Positions 36,538 through 45,216 of a stretch of DNA of 64,000 bases are shown in pieces. The stretch spans positions 868,001-932,000 of the forward strand of contig NZ_AP025637.1 in the NCBI RefSeq assembly GCF_022846615.1. The letters run 5' to 3'. A program made the translations under genes and the position numbers. Position 1 is the first letter of the stretch, and each line of letters starts with the position of its first letter. A model generated the notes under the pieces. That model had not been told where the DNA came from, made no database searches, and was given only the letters and a program-made list of their open reading frames with translations. Source of the DNA: Roseomonas fluvialis (GTDB lineage Bacteria > Pseudomonadota > Alphaproteobacteria > Acetobacterales > Acetobacteraceae).

Positions 36538-37976
36538 CCGATGATCCTCGCCGCCTGCGCCAGCATCGCCGCCAGCCCGGCCGGCATCGCAAGCGCCAGG
36601 CCCGCCGCCACCGCCAGGTGCAGCCACAACGGCGCGGCCGCCGCGACGCTGCGCCAGCCGCCCGGTGCATCCGCGGCATCGGGCGTGGGCGGGCCGAAGC
36701 ACAGCGCCTGCAGCACCGTCACCAGCGCCGCCAGTGCCACCACCATCCCGAGCGCCAGCAGCAGCGCGAGCCAGGGCCTCTCCGCCGCCGCCGCCGCCGC
36801 CGCCAGCAGCCGGAATTCCGAGACGAACAGCAGGAAGGGCGGCAGCCCCGCGATGCCGGCGATGGCCAGCGCCAGCCCCCAGCCGAGCGCGGGGTGCGTG
36901 GCCACAAGCCCACCAATGTCTGCAATCTTCTGGCTGCCCTTGGCCTGCGCCGCACGCCCCACGCCGAAGAACACCGCGGACTTCACCAGCGAATGGCCGA
37001 GCAGGTGCAGCAGCCCCGCCAGGTTTGCCGCGGCACCGCCCAGCCCGAAGGCGAAGGCGGCGATGCCCATGTGCTCGATGCTGCTCCAGCCGAAGAAGCG
37101 CCGCGCATCGCGCCGCCGCCACAGTGCCAGCGAACCGAGCAGCACCGACGCCAGCCCGAGCGCCAGCAGGAACGGCCCCGGCGCGATCGCCTCGGGATTC
37201 GCGCCAACGATCGACTTCGCACGCAGCACCGCGAGCATCGCCGCGTTCAGCAGCAACCCCGACAGCACGGCGGAGATCGGCACCGGCCCTTCCGCATGCG
37301 CATCCGGCAGCCAGGAATGCAGCGGCACCAGCCCCGCCTTGGTGCCGTAGCCCAGCAGCAGGAAGGCGAAGGCCAGGTTGAGCGTGCCCGGATCGCAGCG
37401 CGCCGCCACGCCCATCAGCGCCGCCCAGGACAGGCCGGTCTCCTCGGTCAGCAGCGGCTGCGCAGCGAGGTACAGCACGATGGTGCCGAACAGTGCCAAC
37501 GCGATGCCCACGCCGCACAGGATGAAGAACTTCCACGCCGCCTCGAAGGCCGAGGCCGTGCGATGCACCGCGACCATCGACACGGTGGCGAGGGTTGCGA
37601 TCTCGATCGCCACCCACATCACACCCAGGTTGTCCGCCAGCAGCGCCAGCGTCTGCGCCCCCATGAAGACCTGGTAGGCGGCGTGGTAGGCGCGGATGCG
37701 CCAATGGTCGAAGCCCTCGGCCTCGAGCGTTGCGGCGGAGAACACCGCCGTGGTCAGCCCGACGAAGGCCGCCACCAGCACGAAGGGCGTGTTCAACGCA
37801 TCGGTGCGCGTCCAGCCGTGCTCGGCGAACGGCATCGCGGTCAGCGCAATGGCCATGGCGAAGGTCACGGCGCTGACCGCGACATTCGCCGCCACCGCGC
37901 GCCGCAGGTCCGGGATCGCCGCCAGCGCCAGCGCACCCGCCCAGGGGAAGAAGACGATGATCCACTGCAGCGGCAT
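36534..37976 (-). CDS. hyfF: Hyf-like complex antiporter subunit (HyfF/NuoN-like)
   Basis: 480 aa, about 14 membrane helices. Proton-translocating core: LGYGTKAGLVPLHSWLPDAH with lysine and His, HAEGPVPISAVLSGLLLNAA, SSIEHMGIAAFAFGLG, LLGHSLVKSAVFFGVGR, and WVAIEIATLATVSMVAVHRT with the conserved helix-5 Glu. This belongs to the Mrp-type antiporter family shared with complex I. Overlaps the hyfE stop by one base and hyfG by 4 nt. Confidence 0.93.
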   Translation of the reverse strand: MPLQWIIVFFPWAGALALAAIPDLRRAVAANVAVSAVTFAMAIALTAMPFAEHGWTRTDALNTPFVLVAAFVGLTTAVFSAATLEAEGFDHWRIRAYHAAYQVFMGAQTLALLADNLGVMWVAIEIATLATVSMVAVHRTASAFEAAWKFFILCGVGIALALFGTIVLYLAAQPLLTEETGLSWAALMGVAARCDPGTLNLAFAFLLLGYGTKAGLVPLHSWLPDAHAEGPVPISAVLSGLLLNAAMLAVLRAKSIVGANPEAIAPGPFLLALGLASVLLGSLALWRRRDARRFFGWSSIEHMGIAAFAFGLGGAAANLAGLLHLLGHSLVKSAVFFGVGRAAQAKGSQKIADIGGLVATHPALGWGLALAIAGIAGLPPFLLFVSEFRLLAAAAAAAERPWLALLLALGMVVALAALVTVLQALCFGPPTPDAADAPGGWRSVAAAAPLWLHLAVAAGLALAMPAGLAAMLAQAARIIG

Positions 37977-38644
37977 CAGCGCCGCTCCCCGCGATGTTCC
38001 TCGAGGCTGCCGGTATCCAGCGTGTCGAAGCGTTCGCGGATCTGGAAGAAGAACACACCGGCGACGACGGCGATCATCAGCACCAGAGCGGCGGTGGAGA
38101 GTTCCACCACCAGCGGCATTCCGGCCACGCCGATCGCCGCGAGGATCAAGCCGTTCTCGAGGCTCATCAGCCCGATCACCTGGCTGATCGCGTTGCGCCG
38201 CGTGATCATCATCAGCATCCCGAGCAGCACGACGGACAGCGCGAGCGCGAGATTCTCCCGCGCCACCGCGCGCACGCCCTCGGTCGCCGGCAGCACCACC
38301 AGGATCGATAGCGCGACCAGCGCGACACCCGCCACCATCGACAGCCCGATGCCGAGCGCCGTCTCGACCGCCCGGTGCAGATCCAGCCGCCGCACGATCG
38401 CGTGCAAGGCGAGCGGGATCAGCACCCCCTTCGCCGCCAGCGCCAGCACCGCGGTCACGTACAGCCCGGGCGCCCCCTGCGCATGCGCGGCCCAGGCCGC
38501 GGCCAGCGCCAGCAGCGTGCCCTGGATGGCGAAGGCGTTGATCACCGCCGCCATGCGCCGCTGGTACAGCAGCACGAAGGACATGAGCAGCACGCCGCCG
38601 CCGAGCAGATGCGCCAGGTCGTAGCCGATCTGCCCGAAGCTCAT
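37976..38644 (-). CDS. hyfE: Hyf-like complex membrane subunit HyfE
   Basis: 222 aa, six to seven helices. The N-terminal MSFGQIGYDLAHLLGGGVLL, ITRRNAISQVIGLMSLENGLILAAIG and a hydrophobic PLVVELSTAALVLMIAVVAGVFFF helix resemble NuoK/HyfE. The C-terminus RERFDTLDTGSLEEHRGERR is cytoplasmic. ATGA overlap with hyfC; the stop overlaps hyfF. Confidence 0.9.
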   Translation of the reverse strand: MSFGQIGYDLAHLLGGGVLLMSFVLLYQRRMAAVINAFAIQGTLLALAAAWAAHAQGAPGLYVTAVLALAAKGVLIPLALHAIVRRLDLHRAVETALGIGLSMVAGVALVALSILVVLPATEGVRAVARENLALALSVVLLGMLMMITRRNAISQVIGLMSLENGLILAAIGVAGMPLVVELSTAALVLMIAVVAGVFFFQIRERFDTLDTGSLEEHRGERR

Positions 38645-39600
38645 GACAGCCCCGTCGAGACGAACAGGTACACCGCGCCGAGCAAGCCCAGCAGCAGCGC
38701 CGCCCCCAGGAATTCCGGTACGCGAAAGACGCGCATCTTGGCGATCGCACTCTCGAAGGCCGCCAGCGCCAGCGCCAGCGCGCCCATCTTCGCCACCCAG
38801 GCCAACAGCCCGACCACCCATAAATGCGGCGCAGCCCCCGCCGGCGCCTGGCCGAATGGCAGGAACACCGCCGACAGCAGTGCCAGCCACAGCGCCAGCC
38901 GCAGCATCGCCGCATATTCCCAAAGTGCGAGGTGCCGCCCGGAGGCCTCCAGGATCATCGCCTCATGCACCATGGTCAGTTCCAGGTGCGTCGACGGATT
39001 GTCCACCGGGATGCGCGCATTCTCCGCGATCGCCACCGCGACCATCCCCACCAGCGCGAGGCCGAGCGACACGCGCAGCCCGAGACCGCCCTCGCGGAAC
39101 GCCCCCGCGATGGTGTCGATATTCGTCGTCCCCGCCAGGATCGCGAGCGTCAGCGCCGCCACCACCAGCGCCGGTTCGGCGAAGACCGCGAAGGACATCT
39201 CGCGCGCCGCGCCCAGCCCGCCGAAGGGCGTGCCCACATCCATCCCCGCCAGCGCCATCGCCACGCGCCCCAGCGCCAGCAGCCCCGCCACCAGGATCAG
39301 GTCCGCCAGCGGCGAAAAGGCCATGCCGCGCGCGAAGGACGGCACGAGTGCGGCCGCCGCCACCGCCGCCCCGACCGCGACATACGGCGCCACCCGCGAC
39401 ACCGCCGAGGCATTCTCCGCCAGCACCGGCGTCTTGCGCAGCAGTTTCGCCAGGTCGCGCAGCGGCTGCAGCGGCGACGCCCCGCGCCGGCCCATCATGC
39501 GCGCCTTCAGCCAGCGCAGCACGCCGGTCAGCAGCGGTGCAGCCGCCAGGATCAGCGCGATGTGCAGCGCCTGCGCCAGAATGCCCCAGACCATCGCCAT
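38641..39600 (-). CDS. hyfC: Hyf-like complex membrane subunit HyfC (NuoH-like)
   Basis: 319 aa, eight helices. NuoH/HyfC markers are LKARMMGRRGASPLQPLRDLAKLLRK, AEPALVVAALTLAI, AENARIPVDNPSTHLELTMVHEAMILE (acidic loop) and FRVPEFLGAALLL. In complex I relatives this subunit links the redox arm to the proton channels; the quinone-side glutamate loop is retained here. One base separates it from the upstream hyfB-like gene. Confidence 0.93.
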   Translation of the reverse strand: MAMVWGILAQALHIALILAAAPLLTGVLRWLKARMMGRRGASPLQPLRDLAKLLRKTPVLAENASAVSRVAPYVAVGAAVAAAALVPSFARGMAFSPLADLILVAGLLALGRVAMALAGMDVGTPFGGLGAAREMSFAVFAEPALVVAALTLAILAGTTNIDTIAGAFREGGLGLRVSLGLALVGMVAVAIAENARIPVDNPSTHLELTMVHEAMILEASGRHLALWEYAAMLRLALWLALLSAVFLPFGQAPAGAAPHLWVVGLLAWVAKMGALALALAAFESAIAKMRVFRVPEFLGAALLLGLLGAVYLFVSTGLS

Positions 39601-39601
39601 C

Positions 39602-41617
39602 TCAGCCGCGCTCCAGAACGGCCAGCAACACCAGCATCAGCACCACCGCCCCGAAGGTGAGCCCGAGGCACTGCCGGATCGACAGGTCCCGCAGCCGCTC
39701 TGCCTGCCCCGCCAGCGCATCCCGCCAGCGGGGCAGGGGGCCCTCCAACGCCACCAGCGCGGGGTCGGCGAAGCCTGCATCCAGCCGTGCCGGTGCCATC
39801 GACCCCGGCGGGCGCATTGCCACGCCCTCCCGCGCCGCCAGCAGCGACCCGCCCAGCATCCTCCGCAGCGGCTGCCCGAACCCGGCCGCCGTGGGCTGCG
39901 AGGCCGGGTCCCCGAAGGGCAGGTGCGCCGGTGCCGCGATGAACCCGCAATCCCAGGCCGGCCCGCGCACCACGCCAGACGGTGCGCGCCGCCGCACCGC
40001 CCACAGCACCGCCCCCACCGCCAGTGCCAGCAGCACCGCCACCAGCAGCGGCCAATACCGCGCCCCACCTTCCGCGGCGCCCACCACCAGCAGACCGGTG
40101 CGCGGTGCCGCCGCCCCGGCCATCAGCCGCAGCGCCGGTTCCGCCAGGTCCAGCGCCACCCCGGGCAGCAGCCCCAGCAGCACCGTCAGCCCGGCCGGGA
40201 CGAGCAGCGCCCAGCGCGCCGCACCGCCGCCCTCCTCCGCCCCCGCCGCACGCGGCGTGCGCGGCCGGCCGAGGAACACCAACCCCCAGAACCGCACCAT
40301 CGCCGCCGCCGCGAGCGCCGCGCCCAGCGCCGCCAGCGCCGTCGCCGCCGCCGCGCCCATCTGGAAGGCCAAATCCCCCACGCGCCACGCCGCCAGCAGC
40401 GCCTGCAGCAGCAGCCATTCCGAGGCGAAGCCCGACAGCGGCGGCAGTGCGGCCGCCGCCGCCACCCCCACCAGCGCCGCCCAGGCGGTCACCGGCATCC
40501 GGTGCACCAGGCCGCCCAGCCGGTCGATGGCGCGCGACCCCGCGCCGTGCAGCACCTCACCGGCCGCCAGGAACAGCAGCGTCTTGAACACGGCGTGGTT
40601 CAGCGCGTGCAGCAGCGCCGCCGCCGCCGCCAGCGCCGCCAGCGCCGGCAGGTCCGCCCCGCGGAACGCCAGTGCCAGCCCCAGCCCGATCGCCACCAGC
40701 CCGACATTCTCGATGGTCGAACAGGCCAGCAGCGTCTTGGTGTCGTCCTCGAGATTCGCCCGCAGCGCGCCGATGACCGCCGAGGCCGCCCCCAGCACGA
40801 TCAGCGGCGCCCCGATCCAGAAGGACTGCGCTGGCCCCATCAGGTCGAAGACGCAGCGCGCGATCACATACAGCGCGACCTTGGTCATGGCGCCGGACAT
40901 CACCGCCGAGACATGGCTCGGCGCCGCCGGGTGCGCGAGCGGCAGCCACACATGCAGCGGGAACAACCCGGCCTTCGACCCCGCCCCCGCCAACACCAGC
41001 GCCAGCACCGCCGCCGCGCGCCAGCCCTCGGGCGGCGCATCGCGCAGTGCCGCGAAGGCCATGTCCCCCGCGCCACCTGCCATCAACCCGAAGGCCAGCA
41101 TCAGCGACACGCCGCCGAACCCCGCGAAGCCCAGGTACAGGCGCGCCGCACGCCGGTTCTCGGCCTGCGCATGGTCCTGCGCCACCAGCACCCAGGAGGC
41201 GACGGACATCGCCTCGAACCCCAGCAGCAGGGTGAAGCCATCCGCCGCCAGCACGCACAGTGCCATGCCCGCTAGGAAGATCGGCCAGGGCACCAGCGCG
41301 CGCGGCGGCACCGGCCCATGCACGCCCCCCAGCGCGAACAGCCCCGCGCAGGCCGCCGACAGGCCCACCGGCAGTAGGAACCAGGCCGAGAGCGGGTCGA
41401 GCGCGAGCCGCGCCGGCCCCCAGGGCGGCCCGAACGGCAGCGCCAGCACCGCCGGCCCCGCCAGCAGCCCCGCGACGCCCCCCGCCGCCAGCATCAACCC
41501 CGCCAGCGCCACGCCGCCATGCACCGCCCGCGCCCCGATTGCCGAGCGCGCCAGCCACCAGGCCACAGCCCCCAGCAGGACCAGGGCACCGACCAGCAGG
41601 GCAAGGACCGTCAGCAC
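39602..41617 (-). CDS. hyfB: Hyf-like complex antiporter subunit (HyfB/NuoL-like)
   Basis: 671 aa from a GTG, first gene of the locus. Proton_antipo core: LDPLSAWFLLPVGLSAACAGL, FLAGMALCVLAADGFTLLLGFEAMSVASW, GSKAGLFPLHVWLPLAHPAAPSHVSAVMSG, CSTIENVGLVAIGLGLAL, HALNHAVFKTLLFLAAGEVLH and LPPLSGFASEWLLLQ. The long C-terminal region extends past residue 480 with extra helices, ending DLSIRQCLGLTFGAVVLMLV. Order hyfB-C-E-F-G-(VOC)-I matches Ehr/Hyf loci minus ferredoxin subunits and hyp maturation genes. No good Shine-Dalgarno was found, so the start is uncertain. Confidence 0.9.
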   Translation of the reverse strand: MLTVLALLVGALVLLGAVAWWLARSAIGARAVHGGVALAGLMLAAGGVAGLLAGPAVLALPFGPPWGPARLALDPLSAWFLLPVGLSAACAGLFALGGVHGPVPPRALVPWPIFLAGMALCVLAADGFTLLLGFEAMSVASWVLVAQDHAQAENRRAARLYLGFAGFGGVSLMLAFGLMAGGAGDMAFAALRDAPPEGWRAAAVLALVLAGAGSKAGLFPLHVWLPLAHPAAPSHVSAVMSGAMTKVALYVIARCVFDLMGPAQSFWIGAPLIVLGAASAVIGALRANLEDDTKTLLACSTIENVGLVAIGLGLALAFRGADLPALAALAAAAALLHALNHAVFKTLLFLAAGEVLHGAGSRAIDRLGGLVHRMPVTAWAALVGVAAAAALPPLSGFASEWLLLQALLAAWRVGDLAFQMGAAAATALAALGAALAAAAMVRFWGLVFLGRPRTPRAAGAEEGGGAARWALLVPAGLTVLLGLLPGVALDLAEPALRLMAGAAAPRTGLLVVGAAEGGARYWPLLVAVLLALAVGAVLWAVRRRAPSGVVRGPAWDCGFIAAPAHLPFGDPASQPTAAGFGQPLRRMLGGSLLAAREGVAMRPPGSMAPARLDAGFADPALVALEGPLPRWRDALAGQAERLRDLSIRQCLGLTFGAVVLMLVLLAVLERG

Positions 41618-41999
41618 GATGAGGGGTGTCGAGTCACCAGGGAAGGATAGGCCCCCGCGCCGCGCCGCGGCCAGCCTGGGCCGCACCTCCGCCGCGCCGT
41701 TCCGCCGGCGGCCCGTCGCGCCTCGGCACGCCGGGCCTGGCGCCTGCCCCCGGCGACGGGACGCAGCGCGAGCGCGCAGGTGCCGAACGCCCCTCGCGCG
41801 CCGCAGCCCCAATCGCCGGCCCCGCGCCGCAAACCCCCCCACCGCACCGCCCAAACCCGTTCCGCCGGGGACCAACCGCTGCGTGGCGCCCCGCGCCCCG
41901 GGGCGCCGCGCTGCGATCCCGGCCCTTCCGACCGGCGCCGAACCGCGCTAGACGCCGCCGCGCCTCATCCCGGGGCCAACACACGGAGGCCAGGGCGCC
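41618..41999. other. Divergent intergenic region between Hyf-like locus and TRAP genes
   Basis: About 380 bp of extremely GC-rich sequence between two divergently transcribed operons. Several runs of C and short GC palindromes (for example GCGCCCCGCGCCCCGGGGCGC near 41895) are visible. No RNA gene or supported coding frame was seen, and no promoter pair could be picked. Confidence 0.5.
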
Positions 42000-42044
42000 A
42001 TGCGCCGCCAGGACCGGCCGCAGCGCGGCCCGGACGCACGCTGA
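42000..42044 (+). CDS. Possible 14-codon leader peptide before dctQ
   Basis: An ATG preceded by ACGGAGG (10-nt spacing) opens MRRQDRPQRGPDAR and stops one base before the dctQ ATG (TGAGATG). The dctQ start itself has no Shine-Dalgarno, so translation may be coupled through this mini-frame. The Arg-rich composition is also what random GC-rich DNA gives. Confidence 0.25.
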   Translation: MRRQDRPQRGPDAR

Positions 42045-42045
42045 G

Positions 42046-42594
42046 ATGCACGCCCTGCTCGGTTTCAGCCGCGGCGTCGATGCCATGAACGCGCTGTTCG
42101 GCCGCGTGGCGGACTGGCTCGTGCTGTCGGCCTGCGCCATCAGCGCCGGCAACGCCGCCATGCGCTACGGCTTCTCGCTGTCCTCCAATGCCTGGCTCGA
42201 GGTGCAGTGGTACCTGTTCGCCGGCACCGTCATGCTTGGCGCCGCCTATACGCTCAAGCGCAACGAACACGTCCGCGTGGACCTGGTCTATGGCTGGGTC
42301 GGGCCGCGCACCAAGCTCTGGATCGACGTCTTCGGCATCATCTTCTTCCTGCTGCCGGCGATGCTGCTGCTGGCCTGGATGACCTGGCCGATGTTCGTCG
42401 ATTCCTGGATGCGCGGGGAGACATCCTCCAACGCCGGCGGCCTGCTGCGATGGCCGGTCAAGATCCTTCTGCCGATCGGCTTCGCGCTGGTCAGCCTGCA
42501 GGGGCTGTCGGAACTGGTGAAGCGCATCGCCGCCCTGCGCGGCATGGACCCCGCCGTGGTACGACTCGACGAATACCAGCGGCCGGAACAATGA
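42046..42594 (+). CDS. dctQ: TRAP transporter small permease (DctQ)
   Basis: 182 aa, four membrane helices. DctQ signatures are FGRVADWLVLSACAISAGNAAMRYGF, SSNAWLEVQWYLFAGTVMLGAAYTLKRNEHVRVDLVY, and LPIGFALVSLQGLSELVKRIAALRG. It pairs with DctM in sodium-driven uptake of carboxylates or sialic-acid-type solutes. The stop overlaps the dctM start (ATGA). The periplasmic DctP receptor, normally adjacent, is absent within the window. Confidence 0.94.
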   Translation: MHALLGFSRGVDAMNALFGRVADWLVLSACAISAGNAAMRYGFSLSSNAWLEVQWYLFAGTVMLGAAYTLKRNEHVRVDLVYGWVGPRTKLWIDVFGIIFFLLPAMLLLAWMTWPMFVDSWMRGETSSNAGGLLRWPVKILLPIGFALVSLQGLSELVKRIAALRGMDPAVVRLDEYQRPEQ

Positions 42595-44006
42595 TCCCCA
42601 GTCTCGAGATCATGCCGGCGCTGATGTTCGGCGGCCTGGTGGTGTTCCTGCTGCTGGGATTCCCGGTGGCCTTCAGCCTGTGTGCCGTCGGGCTGTTCTT
42701 CGGCTTCGTGTCGATCGAACTGGGCTTCTTCACGGCCGCCTACCTGGGCAACCTGCCGCTTCGGGTGTTCGGCATCCTGTCCAACGACCTGCTGCTGGCG
42801 ATCCCGTTCTTCACCCTGATGGGCGCCATCCTGGAACGCTGCGGCCTGGCCGAGGACCTGCTCGAAGGCACCGGGCAATTGTTCGGGAAAGTCCCAGGCG
42901 GGCTCGCCTACGCCGTCATCATCGTGGGCGCGATCCTGGGCGCGATCACCGGCACCGTCGCGGCATCGGTCATCGCCATGGGCATGATCTCGCTGCCCAT
43001 CATGATGCGCTACGGCTACGACATGCGCATCGCCACCGGCGTGATCGCGGCCTCGGGCACCATCACGCAGGTCATCCCGCCTTCGCTCGTGCTGATCGTG
43101 CTGGGCGACCAGCTCGGCAAGTCGGTCGGCGACATGTACGCCGGCGCGATCGGGCCGTCGGTGCTGCAGATCCTGCTCTTCATGGGCTTCATCGCCTGCG
43201 TGTCGTTCTTCGCGCCGCACAAGGTCCCGGCGCTGCCGCCGGAAGCGCTCGTGCCGCGCGGCTGGGGCCTGTGGTGGCGCGTGCTGAAGGGCATGGTGCC
43301 CTCGATCGTCCTGATCTTCCTGGTGCTCGGCACCATCTTCATGGGCCTGGCCACGCCCACCGAAGCGGGCGCCATGGGCGCGGTCGGCGCGGTGGTACTG
43401 GCGGTCATCAACCGCCGCTTCACCTGGAAGCTGCTGCGCGAAGCCATGTCCAACACCATGCGCATCACCGCCATGGTGATCTTCATCCTGATCGGCGCCA
43501 CCGTCTTCTCGCTGGTGTTCCAGGGCGTGGAGGGCAGCCACTGGATCGAACACCTGCTCGCCCAGCTCCCCGGCGGCCAGACCGGCTTCCTGATCTTCGT
43601 CAACGTCTTCATCTTCTTCCTGGCGTTCTTCCTCGACTTCTTCGAAATCGCCTTCATCGTGGTGCCGCTGCTGGCCCCGGTGGCGGCCAAGCTCGACATC
43701 GACCTGGTGTGGTTCGGCGTGCTGCTGTGCATCAACATGCAGACCAGCTTCATGCACCCGCCCTTCGGCTTCGCGTTGTTCTACCTGCGCGGCATCGCGC
43801 CCAAGGAAGTGCGATCCCGCGACATCTACTGGGGCGCCGTCCCGTGGCTGTTCCTGCAACTGCTGCTGGTCGCCATCGTCATCGCCTGGCCCGAAAGCGT
43901 GACCTACTGGCTCGACCGCGGCACCGGCGTGGACCCCGCCAGCGTCACCATCGACGCACCACCCCCACCACCACAGGACGACAACGCGGTGCCGGTGTTC
44001 CGGTAG
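42591..44006 (+). CDS. dctM: TRAP transporter large permease (DctM)
   Basis: 471 aa, twelve to fourteen helices. DctM motifs include LLGFPVAFSLCAVGLFFGF, NDLLLAIPFFTLMGAILERCGLAEDLL, GAILGAITGTVAASVIAMGMISLPIMMRYGYD, SGTITQVIPPSLVLIVLGDQ, and FFLDFFEIAFIVVPLLAPVA. Its C-terminal tail is Pro-rich (DAPPPPPQDDNAVPVFR). Solute specificity lies with the missing receptor. Followed by a large inverted repeat that probably terminates it. Confidence 0.95.
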   Translation: MIPSLEIMPALMFGGLVVFLLLGFPVAFSLCAVGLFFGFVSIELGFFTAAYLGNLPLRVFGILSNDLLLAIPFFTLMGAILERCGLAEDLLEGTGQLFGKVPGGLAYAVIIVGAILGAITGTVAASVIAMGMISLPIMMRYGYDMRIATGVIAASGTITQVIPPSLVLIVLGDQLGKSVGDMYAGAIGPSVLQILLFMGFIACVSFFAPHKVPALPPEALVPRGWGLWWRVLKGMVPSIVLIFLVLGTIFMGLATPTEAGAMGAVGAVVLAVINRRFTWKLLREAMSNTMRITAMVIFILIGATVFSLVFQGVEGSHWIEHLLAQLPGGQTGFLIFVNVFIFFLAFFLDFFEIAFIVVPLLAPVAAKLDIDLVWFGVLLCINMQTSFMHPPFGFALFYLRGIAPKEVRSRDIYWGAVPWLFLQLLLVAIVIAWPESVTYWLDRGTGVDPASVTIDAPPPPPQDDNAVPVFR

Positions 44007-44019
44007 GCGTGGGCGGTCC

Positions 44020-44246
44020 TCAGGGAGGGCTTTGCCCTCCCCGAACCCCACCCACCAAGGGCCTAAAGGCCCCTGGACCCCTCGACTTGATCGGGGAGAT
44101 TGGGGAGGGGCATGGCGCAACCTTCGCGCCGCGCGGCACCGACGATGCCCCTCCCCAATCTCCCCGATTCAAAATCCGCGATCCAAGGGGCCGTTGCCCC
44201 TTGGTGGGGGGAGGTCCGGAGGGGGGCAAAGCCCCTCTCCGGGAAC
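44020..44246. repeat. ~100-bp inverted repeat pair, likely bidirectional terminator
   Basis: Arms at about 44020-44113 and 44145-44246 are inverse copies. The innermost 24 bp (44090-44113 and 44145-44168, ATCGGGGAGATTGGGGAGGG onward) are perfectly complementary, with a 31-nt loop. Outward, each arm holds ACCAAGGGgCC...CCCTTGG-type and AGGGGCTTTGCCCCT-type sub-hairpins. The element fills the gap between convergent dctM and the aldo/keto reductase gene, consistent with terminating both transcripts. Confidence 0.85.
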
Positions 44247-44254
44247 GCCCGCCC

Positions 44255-45079
44255 CTACAGCATCGCCAGCCCGCGTTTTCGTGCCGGTGGCGTGAAGGCG
44301 GTGTCGAGGGTGGTCAGGTCGTCCGGCGTCAGGTGGATGTCGCGCGTCGCCGCGTTCTGGCGGATGTGGGTGGGGGTGCTGGATTTCGGGATGCTGATGA
44401 TGTGCGGGTGCCTGAGGGTCCAGGCGATGGCGACCTGTGCGGGGGTGATGCCGTAGCGTGCGGCGACGTCGTGAAGGGCGCGGTGGCGCAGCAGCTTGCC
44501 GCCCTGGCCGACTGGCGAGTACGCCATGACGGGCATCTGGCGTTGGGTGCAGAAAGGCAGCAGGTCGTATTCGATGCCCCGGTGTTCGAGGCTGTACAGG
44601 ACCTGGTCGGCCGCGCAGTTCGCCAGGGCGGGGCCGAGTTCCTCGAGGTCGTCCACGTCGCAGTTGGACACGCCCCAGTGGCGGATCTTGCCATCGCGCT
44701 TCAGCGCTTCGAAGGCTTCGACGGTCTCGCTGAGGGGGTGGGACCCGCGCCAGTGCAGCAGGTACAGGTCGATGGTTTCGACGCGCAGGCGTTTCAGGCT
44801 GCGTTCGCAGGCGGCGATCGCGCCGTGGCGCGAGGCGTTGTGCGGGTAGACCTTCGACACCAGGAAGGCCTCGTCGCGCCGCCCGGCGATGGCCTCGCCC
44901 ACCACCTCCTCGGCGCCGCCCTCGGCGTACATCTCGGCGGTGTCGATGAGTGTCATGCCGAGGTCGAGGCCGAGCCGCAGCGCGTCGGCTTCCTCGGCCC
45001 GCGAGCGTGCGCCTTCGCCCATATGCCAGGTGCCCTGGCCGAGCGCGGGGATGGGCGTGCCGTCGGGCAGGCTGGGCAT
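44255..45079 (-). CDS. Aldo/keto reductase
   Basis: 274 aa TIM barrel. Catalytic tetrad visible: Asp and Tyr in LIDTAEMYAEGGAEE, Lys in FLVSKVYPHNAS, His in DLYLLHWRGSHPL. NADPH-binding IPKSSTPTHIRQNAA is near the C-terminus. The start MPSLPDGTPIPALGQGTWHM is the typical N-terminus. It reduces aldehydes or ketones; physiological substrate unknown. Single gene. Confidence 0.94.
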   Translation of the reverse strand: MPSLPDGTPIPALGQGTWHMGEGARSRAEEADALRLGLDLGMTLIDTAEMYAEGGAEEVVGEAIAGRRDEAFLVSKVYPHNASRHGAIAACERSLKRLRVETIDLYLLHWRGSHPLSETVEAFEALKRDGKIRHWGVSNCDVDDLEELGPALANCAADQVLYSLEHRGIEYDLLPFCTQRQMPVMAYSPVGQGGKLLRHRALHDVAARYGITPAQVAIAWTLRHPHIISIPKSSTPTHIRQNAATRDIHLTPDDLTTLDTAFTPPARKRGLAML

Positions 45080-45216
45080 GGCGGCGTCTCCTCGGTTCGT
45101 TATCCGAAGGATAGGCCGTGGCGGGGCTGCGCGCGAAGGCCTTGCGGCAGAATCGCGCGCCTTCCCGTGGTCGGGTGGCCCGGCCGGCCGGTGGGCCGGC
45201 CGGAGCCGTCGCTGCG

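Noticed and set aside
33934-41617. Functional group 4 [NiFe] hydrogenase
   Set aside because: The large subunit lacks both cysteine pairs that coordinate nickel and iron, and no hyp maturation genes are in the window.
42288-44120. 610-codon minus-strand frame opposite dctQM
   Set aside because: Translation is dominated by His, Asp, Glu and Gln, the antisense pattern of a membrane-protein gene.
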